Of a stretch of DNA of 64,000 bases, positions 11,641 through 21,100 are shown piece after piece. The stretch is from the NCBI RefSeq assembly GCF_028583425.1, contig NC_072800.1:4725001-4789000 (forward strand). Direction: 5' to 3'. The notes beneath the pieces were generated by a model. It ran no database searches, was not told the origin of the DNA, and saw only the letters and a program-made list of their open reading frames with translations. Position 1 is the stretch's first letter; each line of letters begins with the position of its first letter. This DNA comes from Eublepharis macularius (Eukaryota; Chordata; Lepidosauria; Squamata; Eublepharidae). The translations under genes were made by a program, and so were the position numbers.

Positions 11641-12047
11641 TAGAGATGGGCATGAACCAAAATACAAACCAAAATTAAGCACGAACCAGGCCGGTTCATG
11701 GCTTGCGAACCACAGTTCATCAGATCCCATTTTTGATGAACCGCCATGAACTTTTAGGCTGGTTTGTTTGGTTCGTTTTTTGGTTGGTCACTGCAGACAG
11801 CCTGGTGCCAATCAATCAGTTTCCTAGGCAACAGGGGATGGACTTCCTGCAGACCTTCTGCTGACTTGGAAGTGAACTTCTGCTGGCCTGGAAGTGACCT
11901 TCTGCTGACCCGGAAGTGATGATTTTCTGACCTGGATGTGAACCGGTTTGCGAACCTGGGGCAGGTTCATGAAAGTTCGTGGTTTGTGAAATTTGACGAA
12001 CCATGAACCACATGGTTTGGTTTTTTTCCAGTTCATGCCCATCTCTA
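11641..12047. mobile_element. hAT-type miniature element, 407 bp, 8-bp duplication
   Basis: Terminal inverted repeats TAGAGATGGGCATGAAC and GTTCATGCCCATCTCTA are perfect over 17 bp. The flanks ATTTTTAG (11633-11640 and 12048-12055) form an exact 8-bp target duplication, the signature of hAT transposition. There is no transposase. The interior has further 'ggttcatg/catgaacc' inverted blocks. Relatives lie at 40106-40803, 42075-42427 and 59599-60138. Confidence 0.9.
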
Positions 12048-12055
12048 ATTTTTAG

Positions 12056-13127
12056 TTTAATCTGCAAATTAGAATACTCAGATTTAAGATCATTTTCTCC
12101 TAGTAAAATCAGTTGTATTAATGGTCAAATCCAAAACCTAAAGAAGCATTGTTGGGACTTATATCAATATAATTTTTACGCATTTTAATAAATAATAGTA
12201 AGTTCTTAGTAGGACAAAGATATGGTTCACACAAGAAAGTAAGAAGGTTGAAATAGCTGCAGCCAATGTCCAGAATATCATATTATTATGTAAGAAGATA
12301 GGTCCACCTATATCTTCTAAGATGCACTCACAGTGGCACTGAAGAAGTTGATGGGCTATAGATTCAGGATGGACAGAAAGACATACTTCTTTACACAGTA
12401 ACTAATGAACACACAGTGTTCACTGCCACAAGATGTACTGATGGCATGAGCAATATGGAGTGGGCTGAGAGGGAGTGGGTCACTGACTGCTTTTGACCTC
12501 AAACTTGGGACAGCCCTTGCCACACATAATTGAGCTCATGGAGGGCAGCGGTGGTTAGCTGCCTGGCTGGGAAAGATGGCGGCTGCAAAAATATCCAATG
12601 CAGCCACTGAATTGCATGAGTGATGGCCAGTGTGGCCAGGATTGTGGTTCTCTCTTCCTTCAGGTACATCTTCTTTAGCAGCCATCAGTAGAGAAGTAGA
12701 GGTGGACAGATGGGAAACTTGGCATCTGATTGGCTAGCGGCCTCTGACCTCAGTGGAGACAGTATCCAACCAGCAACTAGATTGTTGCAGAATGCTAACT
12801 GAACCTTTTCCTATCTCTACCAGAGATGCCACCCAAATTTGTAATGACTGAAATGGTGGTCCCCTTTCCCCTGTCGAAAAGAACAAGGTTCAGTGGTAAG
12901 ACTGGTGACTTTTTTATGTATAGATAGCTTTAAAATGGTGTATAACATGAATGACATAAAATACCATAAAAATGTCATAGAAGCACTGAATTAAATGGGA
13001 AAGCTTAGGCATCTGTTCTTAGGTGTTCTCTCCATGTAATTGATGGGACTTCTGCACGAACATGTTGAGAATATAAGAGGTTATGATCTGTAGCCCAGCT
13101 TCCAGTGACCACTTGTTTCCACTTAGA
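12056..13127. other. No gene; possible decayed CR1 3' piece near 12330-12460
   Basis: The segment 'ttcactgccacaagatgt' near 12418 resembles CR1 3' regions. The rest is unassigned. Confidence 0.35.
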
Positions 13128-13235
13128 TAGCTTTAAAATTGGTGGGTGGTGGAGAGTGCCCTCAAGTCATAGCTGACTTATGGTGACCCCTCGTGGGGTT
13201 TTCATGGCAAGAGACTAACAGAGCTGCCTGCCTCT
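13128..13235 (-). repeat. 5S-rRNA-derived SINE, left part (tail side), split by the retrovirus
   Basis: The text 'gtgccctcaagtcatagctg' through 'catggcaagagactaacag' is the tail half of a widespread squamate SINE. Its other half resumes at 28742. The 13-bp repeat tagctttaaaatt at 13128-13140 recurs at 28853-28865 and is the SINE's own target duplication. Confidence 0.85.
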
Positions 13236-14209
13236 TGTTGCCAAGTAGGCCCCCTCCCCTGCTTTAAGGCCTGCCATGAACTGTGTTAAAGTTTCCTGCA
13301 TTGCTGTTTCACTGCTACATCAAAGATTGCTTTGCACGTGTGTGTTCTGATACACGTGTCAGTTTCCTGCCTGCGTGTCAATTATCTTGCTGCTGCAATA
13401 GACTGTGTAGTTTACTGACTCCATGTTTGGGTGACTGCACAAAGGACTCTCTTTCTGGGCAGCCCTGCCCTGACCTGTATCTGGACTTCCTAGTGTGCGT
13501 TTGGACTGTGTTACAAGTGTGCCCCGTGCCTGCATTGCCATCTGCCACGGACCGTGCCTGTTCCCTGCTTTGGACTGTGTTTTAAAGTGTTGTTTCCCCT
13601 GCCTCCATGGAAGTCTGCCTCATATGGGCCCAAGCCGCTGCTAGCAGCCGGGCGCCTGCCGGGGAAACCTCCAGCGAGCCTGGCTAGGCGCTCCCTGGTC
13701 AGTTCCCGCCTGGAGCCTCCCGCGAGCCGGTCGCCGAGCTTGCCCTCGCTACCGGGCAACCTGCAATCCAGTCCCAGCTATGCCCAGCCGGCATCCATGT
13801 TCTCAGGCAGCCAGAAGACCCTGGGAAGAAGACTGCTTTGAGAAGCCATTTCGGCGAAGCGGGCACACCACGTCCGCAGCGAGAGCCCCTCGCCCTGCTC
13901 TGCATATCTTAGGAGCCGCCCCGGAGAAGAGCTAAGTGCTGACCATCCCAAGCACTTAGAGAATGCATCTCAAAGGAACCTCCGCATTCCAGAAGCTGAT
14001 GACATCAGGACAAGCCCTGTCCGCTGGAACATCCTTTCAGCCCACTTGGATTTCCCCCTCCCTCTTTTGTCCCCTCTTCCTGAGGTGTCACTTATCACAA
14101 TCTGATTACCAAAGTGGCCCATCCAAGCCATTCAGTGACCCATTAGACCCTTTGTTTTAATCTGTGAGAACCACCAAGTACAGCACCAGCACCAGGGTAC
14201 GTTTTGGGG

Positions 14210-14217
14210 TATTTAAG
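14210..14217 (+). promoter_or_regulatory. TATA-like box of the 5' LTR
   Basis: tatttaag, followed about 20 bases later by 'ctctcagaccactcggtgc', gives a plausible U3/R boundary. The copy in the 3' LTR is at 28319. Confidence 0.5.
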
Positions 14218-14341
14218 CTGGTCTCTCAGACCACTCGGTGCTCAGGCCATTCCCTATCCAGACCTCCTTGCTGTCCGTCTGTGGTCCCAGTGCTGGCATT
14301 GGGCCACCCTCGCTGCTGCGTCTCTGCTTCGCTCCAGGATA

Positions 14342-14349
14342 AGTGAGTA
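14342..14349 (+). promoter_or_regulatory. Candidate splice donor in the 5' LTR
   Basis: gataa|GTGAGT matches the donor consensus downstream of the predicted transcription start. It could join the acceptor near 23459 to make an env mRNA. Inference only. Confidence 0.35.
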
Positions 14350-14604
14350 TTCCCCCTATCATCGTTGGGAACCAGCTAATGCGAACGTCTCTGTATTTCC
14401 TACTCTGTATTTCTTAGACCTTGTATGTTCCTTGTATGATTGTGCAAGCTAGGCTTACGCTACACTCAATACACGTGTTTGGACCTTACTCCTTGTCTGC
14501 CTCTTTTTCACTAGAGTGTCTGGGATCGGGACCTCCGTAAACATAGGTTATGATCCTCGCTTAATATTAATAGTTACAGACTGCTACAGCTAATTCCCCA
14601 TTAT

Positions 14605-14610
14605 AATAAA
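14605..14610 (+). terminator. AATAAA near the LTR end
   Basis: AATAAA lies 18 bases before the LTR end, with the twin at 28714-28719. A variant AATACA at 14468-14473, followed by a T-rich stretch, is an alternative signal. Which one is used cannot be told. Confidence 0.4.
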
Positions 14611-14634
14611 AGAGCAGTTCTGGTAACAGTTTAC

Positions 14635-14652
14635 TGGTGGAGGATGCGGGCA
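14635..14652 (+). promoter_or_regulatory. Candidate primer-binding site
   Basis: TGGTGGAGG begins six bases after the LTR end. A primer-binding site is complementary to a tRNA 3' end and so starts TGG. The first nine bases fit a tRNA ending CCTCCACCA (alanine-type), but the following bases fit poorly. The primer tRNA is unresolved. Confidence 0.35.
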
Positions 14653-14682
14653 TAACCCAGTTCGTGTGAATACACGTGAGTC

Positions 14683-14694
14683 GACACGCGTGTC
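14683..14694 (+). other. 12-bp palindrome in the viral leader
   Basis: GACACGCGTGTC is a perfect palindrome about 55 bases past the LTR, a position where retroviral dimer-initiation loops occur. Function is inferred only from position. Confidence 0.3.
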
Positions 14695-15217
14695 TTCAGC
14701 GAACTGACTTAGAGGAAAATTTTCCAGACCTCAGTGTAAAGAGCGCAATTTAGCTCAGGGAATTAAAAGTGTGATTGTGTGTGGCTCTAGCGAGCATTTC
14801 TATCTTGTGGGTTGGCTTTTCCCCCATTTCCTCCTTCAGCCAGCTTTGGACTACTTGCCTTTTGTGGTGCACCGCGAGGCCCTCCAGCCGTTATAACCGG
14901 TGTACTGTGGGTGAGGACCTCTGAACTGGTGAAGTTCCTGGCCACCTTCCGGGCCGCCTAAACGCGTCTATGTGGGTGGGATCCCAGAAGTAGGCTCTAG
15001 ATATATACGCATATATACATCCTGAAGCAGCACATATAAAATTCTTTTCCGCCCTCCCCCGTCTCTCCTAAGCCCGTCCAAACCCCGTTCCTGCCAGCAC
15101 TTAGGCTTCAATCCCCGCTCCGGAGGAAACGTGAAGGGATCGATAGTCCGTTTGGTTAGTTAGCTTTGGGAATCTGAAGCCAGGTTCCTGAAGCCCCGCG
15201 GCAGCCGGCCGCACCGT

Positions 15218-15765
15218 GCTTGAGAGTTTTAAGGTAGACTCTTGGGCGCCTTTCCGCTTGCGAGTTTTAAGTCAGACTCGTGGGCGCACCTCGCTTGGGA
15301 GTCAGTGGGACTCTTGGGCACACTTTCGCTTGAGAGTTGGTAGAACTCTTGAGCGCTTTTTCCGCTTGGGAGTACCGTGGTTTTACTCCTGAGCACTTTT
15401 GCTTGGGGACTTGCAGAGGCAGTCCTTGAGCGCATTTAGTCTTTTGGTCGAGGCTTGGAGACAGTTTAATCGTTTGTCTCTGAGCACAAGGCCTGGGGAC
15501 ACTTTTGAGTTTAGTTCTTGGGCAGAGAGCTTGAGAGCATTTGTAGCTTCTGAGCAGAGGCTTGGAAGCACTTCAGTTTCCGAGCAGAGGCTTGGGAACA
15601 CTTTTTGGTTTTCTGAGCAATAGGCTTGGGAGACCCCTGAGCTTTGGTTTTCCGAGTAGAGGCTTGGGAGACCCCTGAGCTTTGGCTTCTGAGCAGAGGC
15701 TTGGGAGCACCGAGCGTTTTGGTTCTTGGGCTTAGAGAGCTTGAGAGCACCCTCTGAGCCAGTAA
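15218..15765 (+). repeat. Degenerate tandem repeats in the viral leader
   Basis: About 15 units averaging near 37 bp, each starting GCTTGGGAG or GCTTGAGAG and closing with CTTGGGCGC, CTTGAGCGC or CTGAGCAGAGG. Two adjacent units near 15620-15700 share 'cttgggagacccctgagc'. Antisense serine-rich open frames over this tract are repeat artefacts. Confidence 0.8.
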
Positions 15766-16064
15766 ACTTTTCCTGGTCCCGTGGCTTGTAAGCAAGCTTG
15801 AAACGGGAATAGGAATTTTCCCTTCTCCCCCGGTGGAGAAGAACCGAGTGTAGAACCCTTAAAATACCCTGTAAACCCTAAAAGTAGAACCTTAAAACCC
15901 CCTGGTAAAAACCCTTGAGGACCTGAGGGAAGGATAAACCTCCCAAAAGGAACATAGAGAGGAAGAAGTTGTTAAAACCCTTGAGCAGCTTTAATCGCCC
16001 CACCCCTGGTACCGCTGATCTACTCTTTAACCTCCCCCGAGGTCAGCCTTAAACGAAAGTAAAA

Positions 16065-18149
16065 ATGTATCGGGCAAACCCCACCGTGCCCCGCCTGGAG
16101 AAGTGGCTAGTTAAGAAGGGAGATTGCCCTTGGGAAGCCGGTTCCTTCAAGGGACCTGACCCGCTCCAGATAGTCAGAAGTGCCTTCCAAGATTTTTGTG
16201 AGAAAGAGAAGCCCAAGTCGAGCAAGAAGGACAGATACGGAGCTTGGGCACTTTTTACTGCCTTACAGGACAGCGTGTCCCTGATAAATAAATTACATAT
16301 TGCGCAGGAAGATAGTGAGCAGGAAATAGAGAGGCTCAGATTGACCCAAGACAAAGAAAGGAAGGAGCTAGAGGAAAAAGCAAAGAGAGAACAGGACGCC
16401 CTGCACCTAGAAATCCAGAGTCTCCGGGCCAAACTAGCCGAGCAGGAGAGAGACCATGAGGAGAAAGCAGTTGAGTGGCGCGCTGAACGCGTCAATTTCA
16501 TATTGGAAAAACAAGGATTAACCACTGCCCTTCAGGACGCCCAGCACAAGGCTGAAGCGGCCTCCGCTCGTGCCGATATGGCTGAGCATGCAGTAATCGA
16601 GGGACAGGAAAGAATCGCTAAGCTAACCCATGCTGCCCAGTTCATGGCAGAACACAATCACTCCAAGGTAGCTTCTGCGGACCACTCCGTCTGTAAGAGG
16701 GAGCTAGAGGCCCTAAAGCAGCACCTGGGGATGCAGCAGGCCGTAATCTCCGCTGTGCATCCCGCAGCCCTCTTGGCCCTCCCCGAAGGGAGTACCGACA
16801 GTTGGTCACCTCCTTCGCCCCAGCCCGAGGAAGCTCCACAGCCCCTCCATCCGATAGCTACCAAAGAAATTGTCACCACCGACGATGATGGCAGGAAGAC
16901 AGACCGAATAGTTAAGGAGACCCGCAATTGGAGGCCCGATGAGCTCCAAGCCATAGCGGATCGAATGGGACCCCTGAACCGAGACTCAGCTATACAATGG
17001 TTTGCTCACGTGACCATGTCCCAGCCCTCCGCCAGTGGCTCCGATGTAGCTCAGCTGGCCCGCCATTGTGCCAGCCCCGAAATAGTCACCTCTCTCAACG
17101 CATATATTTCTAACCGGAGACTAGCCACTCGCAGTCAGTATGGTGCCATGAAAGAGTTGTGCGCCTTCCTGTGGCCCACCAAGAGTTTAAAAGCCCTGTA
17201 TATTGCAGAGTCCCAAAAACCCGGAGAGGATCCAGAGGCATATTTAGCCAGGAAACAGCTCCTAGCCGAACTAGCAGACGAGGTAGATTTAGATTTGAGC
17301 GACATGCCGGACTTCGACGACTTGGAATTTAGGAGGGCAGTCATAGATGGACTCAACAGCACCACCCGCCTGGCCCTAGCAGGAGTAGAGCCCGGGAGCA
17401 TTACATGGGGAGAGCTGGAATCCCGCATCAGGAGCATTGCTGGCCTGTTGCGAGAGACCGGCGCCATCCGCCATGTGAAGTCCCCGGCCTCTCGTAGAAA
17501 GGAGAGCGAGCCGATAAGTGCAGTCACCTATGCCAATCATGGCCCCCACTCTCAATACCGACCGCAGGGACGAAGCCCGTACCCGGAGGCAAGGGGAGGG
17601 ATCCTGAGGGGAAGGAGCAGTAGCTTTAACCGGGGAAGAGGACCAAGGGACTACCGCCCGGGAGTTTCCTTTGCGCCCACCCCGAGTTACGGCTCTTCCT
17701 CCCAGCAGGGACCCCACGAGCCCCGATTACGGGAGGCGCCCCTAGCCCCTTCTCACTCGAGAGCATCACACCCGTACAATCATCAGGTCTACCCGCCTCC
17801 AGATCAGTCTAACGCTTGGGGAGCATCGCAGGGCGACCACGAGGGCTACCGGGACCGCGGCAGCACGCCCCAGTCCAGGGACTCCCTCCGTTGGGAACTA
17901 TGGATGCGCCTCAAAAACATTGGAGCGAACATGGAGCTATTCGATGGGAAGCCCACGTCCGTTCTAATGAAGGCGATCATGGAGTGGGAAGACCAGCAAC
18001 AGCCCCCAGTACCTCCGTCAGCGCCCCCTTTACCGCCAGACCCTCCCTTCTCGAGTCCCCCGATAGCTGCGGTCCGGGAACGACCGAGCCCCAACAACCC
18101 CTTTAGAGGAAGCGCCGCTTCCACCGACCAGTGTGCAGGATCAGAATAG
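16065..18149 (+). CDS. gag: Retroviral Gag polyprotein (694 aa)
   Basis: Gag builds the immature particle. An ATG in context aaaaATGt opens 694 codons. Residues 80-220 are rich in E, K, R, Q and A heptads and should form a long coiled coil. A proline-rich linker covers 245-263. A capsid-like region follows from about 285, with a major-homology-like stretch QKPGEDPEAYLARKQ at 385-398. The C-terminal nucleocapsid-like part (about 475-535) is rich in R, G, S and Y with RGR motifs, and has no CX2CX4HX4C zinc knuckle. The last 50 residues are proline-rich and include PSAP at 651-654, a known late-budding motif that recruits TSG101. The frame ends at UAG (18147-18149) and pol continues in the same frame. 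No disabling lesion is seen. The coiled coil and zinc-finger absence recall foamy-virus Gag, but I claim no homology. Confidence 0.92.
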   Translation: MYRANPTVPRLEKWLVKKGDCPWEAGSFKGPDPLQIVRSAFQDFCEKEKPKSSKKDRYGAWALFTALQDSVSLINKLHIAQEDSEQEIERLRLTQDKERKELEEKAKREQDALHLEIQSLRAKLAEQERDHEEKAVEWRAERVNFILEKQGLTTALQDAQHKAEAASARADMAEHAVIEGQERIAKLTHAAQFMAEHNHSKVASADHSVCKRELEALKQHLGMQQAVISAVHPAALLALPEGSTDSWSPPSPQPEEAPQPLHPIATKEIVTTDDDGRKTDRIVKETRNWRPDELQAIADRMGPLNRDSAIQWFAHVTMSQPSASGSDVAQLARHCASPEIVTSLNAYISNRRLATRSQYGAMKELCAFLWPTKSLKALYIAESQKPGEDPEAYLARKQLLAELADEVDLDLSDMPDFDDLEFRRAVIDGLNSTTRLALAGVEPGSITWGELESRIRSIAGLLRETGAIRHVKSPASRRKESEPISAVTYANHGPHSQYRPQGRSPYPEARGGILRGRSSSFNRGRGPRDYRPGVSFAPTPSYGSSSQQGPHEPRLREAPLAPSHSRASHPYNHQVYPPPDQSNAWGASQGDHEGYRDRGSTPQSRDSLRWELWMRLKNIGANMELFDGKPTSVLMKAIMEWEDQQQPPVPPSAPPLPPDPPFSSPPIAAVRERPSPNNPFRGSAASTDQCAGSE
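18147..18149 (+). promoter_or_regulatory. In-frame UAG between gag and pol (candidate readthrough site)
   Basis: gag (from 16065) and pol occupy one frame with only this stop between them. Gammaretroviruses express Gag-Pol by UAG readthrough in the same arrangement, with UAG followed by G, as here. A short stem TGCCC/GGGCA is possible just downstream, but I cannot judge a pseudoknot. Confidence 0.65.
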
Positions 18150-21100
18150 GGTTGCCCCGAGTCCCAGTCTCCCTCCGTGGGCATAGTTGCCAAACTAAAG
18201 CCGGACACATGGGGGAGACTGACAGTGAAGGCAGGGATCGGGACTCCCGGGGAAAAGAAGAAGCCTGCCACCCTCCTCATAGATACCGGAGCTTCACTTA
18301 ATATACTCCGGCCCACCTTAGTCACGAAGGGCACCCAGACCCCCACAACCATGCAACTCGCCGGTTTTGGAGGCGGCATGCAGGAATCCCCGGTCTGGCA
18401 GGATATCCCCCTCTCCGTTGGGAACCTGGCCACCAGGATTTCGGCATGCGCAAACCGGGGGGAAGATGATGGACTTTTGGGCATGCCATTTTTCCGTGCC
18501 GAGGGACTGACCATTGACCTAGCAAATGGGCTCCTGTGGCGCATCCCAGGAGGCCCAGACTTCGTCAATGCAATCCATCGGTGCGCAGCCCTTAAGGCCC
18601 CCCTTCCTCTCGCCCCCATCACAGGAGATCCCTGGGTTCAGGACTTTCCCGAAGTGTGGGTGACAGACAAGGCCGAGTGTGGGATAGTGAAGGGCGCCTG
18701 CGTCCTGATTGAAGGAAAGGACCCCCCTCCCCAACGACAGTACAAGTACCCAGCGGAAGCTGAGGCAGGGATAGCCAAAACTATAGAAGGACTCCTTGAG
18801 TGGGACGTCATACTCCCGATGCAGTCCATCTGCAACGCCCCATTGTGGCCAGTTCTAAAAGCAGATGGAGTGACCTGGAGAATGACGGTCGACTTCCGTG
18901 CCCTGAATGCCACCACCCCTCCAGTTGCCCCGGTTGTGGCCAAGTACAATGAGATCCTAACGGCCATTGCCGCTGGGTCCCGGTTCTACTCGGTCATAGA
19001 CCTGGCCAACGCTTTCCACTCCATCCGGTTGCATGAGTCTTGCTGGTACAAGTTCGCGTTCACTTTCCGCAGCCAGCAATACGCATTCAAACGGACACCC
19101 CAGGGATTCCACTCCAGCCCCAGCATTTGTCATGCCCATGTAGTTCAGATGTGGGAACGCCTCCAACCCTCCTCGAGGCCCCATGTACTGAGCTACGTGG
19201 ATGACATTTTAGTCCACGCCCCCACGGAAGAATTAGCCCGCCAAATCACCAGGGAAGTCCTGGAACTCCTCCGCGAGACTGGGTTCAAGGCAAGCAGGGA
19301 AAAGGCCCAATTGGTTCAGACCAGCGTCAAGTACCTGGGTCTGACCCTGGGACCCGAGGGTCGCACCCCGGACGCCCAGCGAATGGAGGTCATTTCCAAG
19401 CTGCCTGCACCCACCGATGTCCCCTCCCTCAGAGCCCTTCTAGGAACTTTTAACTTTTCCCGAGACTTCATCGAGTCCTTTGCAGACAAGGCTCGCCCCC
19501 TTTATGCTCTCCTCAAGAAGAACACTCCCTGGGAGTGGGGACCGGATCAGCAGACAGCCTTAGCCGAGCTGAAGCGCAGTCTGGCCGCAGCCCCGGCCCT
19601 AGCCCATCCGGATGTCACCCAGCCATTCTTTATTCAGTTAGCAGTATCAGACAAGAGCATAGGAGCCACGCTCACCCAGCAGCAAGCGGGAACCGCTAGA
19701 GTAGTAGCCTATGCCTCTCGCAATCTAACTTCAGTAGAGACCAAGTTCAGCCCATGCGAAAAGACTTGCCTTGCTCTAGTTTGGAGTCTGACCCATTGGG
19801 AATTTATCATAGGAGGTTCACGTACAATAGTTCAAACCACTCACACGCCTCTCAAATATATTCTGTCTGGAAAGATACAAGACGGGCAAGTCTCAAACGC
19901 CCGCATAGCGCAGTGGACCCTGGCCCTAGTCAACCGCGGAGTAGAATTTAAAAAGGAAGCCACCGAGCCACCAGCCCCCTATGGCCTGTTAGTAACTGGG
20001 ACCAAGCACGAGTGCCCCCTGGACCCGCCACCGCAGGTTGTTTGGCCAGTCACTTGGGGAGTCCCGCTAGAGGAAGCCCGACAGAACGGCTTCACATGCT
20101 GGTTCTGTGACGGCTCCTCCTTCCACGTTGGAGGCTCCCCCCGGACAGGCTACGGCGCCGTGCGAGTGAGCGACGCCCATACTCTCAAAGGTCCAGCCCG
20201 CCCCCATTCCAGCCAAGCGGCTGAGGTGCAAGCGCTTCTGGCAGTGCTTGAGTTTGAGCCCCCAGAAAGCCCGCTGGCCATTTACACAGACTCGGATTGG
20301 ACGGCCAAAGCCGCCACGGTCTGGCTCCCGGTATGGCAGAATCAGGGGTGGAGAGCTAGTGATGGGAAACCCGTAGCCCACCTACAGCTATGGCAGCAAG
20401 TAGCAGCACTCCTTCAGTCCCGCTCAGGCCCAACGCAGGTTACCCATGTCAAGGGACACCAGAAGACAAACTCAGAGACCGCTTATTGGAATGACCAGGC
20501 AGACCTCGCAGCCAAGGCAGCCGCCACTGAAAATGCTCCCCTACTGGAACCAGCTACCGATTGCCCCTTACACCCTGTCACCACTCGAGCACAAGCCCGC
20601 AGCCAGGCTCCGGGAACTACGGGAACACTAGACCTAGCGCAACTACAGCTATCTGACCCAGAGGTAGCTGACCTCCTAACCGCAGGAAGAGATCAGACAG
20701 GAAGACTAATGATCCGAGAGGAGGAAGGCATAGTTTGGGCAGTAGATGCAGCCGGCGAACGCCACTGGGTAGTGCCACTGGAAGTCAGGGCCGACCTGAT
20801 TCAGTTTGTCCACGAGCAGGGACACCGAGGCAAGGACCTGACTCTGGAAAGGGTGAAAGAGGTTGGATGGTGGCCTGGCATGCGCACCGAAGTAGCGCAA
20901 TGGGTAGACAACTGTCTGTCCTGCGCTATGGTCAATGCAGACCCCACCGGACCTAGAGCCCCCCTCCAGCATCAGAGAATTAACGGACCCTGGGCTCGCA
21001 TACAGATTGACTTTATCGGCCCCCTTCCCCCCACTCCACGCGGCAATCGCTACTGTCTCACTGTCATAGACCCCTTTAGCAAATGGGTCGAAGCGTTTCC

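Larger units (their letters stand above)
13236..14628 (+). repeat. 5' LTR of the endogenous retrovirus
   Basis: Starts TGTTGCC and ends GGTAACA. It has the same length as the 3' LTR with two substitutions seen. A TATA-like box lies at 14210, which would put U3 at about 1 kb, R from near 14240, and R/U5 to 14628. Open frames within it are antisense or chance frames duplicated exactly in the 3' LTR. Several CACGTG-containing palindromes occur, for example ACACGTGT near 13350 and 14471. Confidence 0.95.

Noticed and set aside
13283-13585. Open frames inside the LTRs as genes
   Set aside because: They recur identically in both LTRs because the LTRs are near-identical, and they lack motifs.
15229-15795. 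Antisense serine-rich frames in the viral leader
   Set aside because: They read through the degenerate leader repeats and have no coding signature.
18177-18179. An independent pol start at GTG 18177
   Set aside because: The codon is not ATG and the frame is continuous with gag through one UAG, so readthrough fits better.
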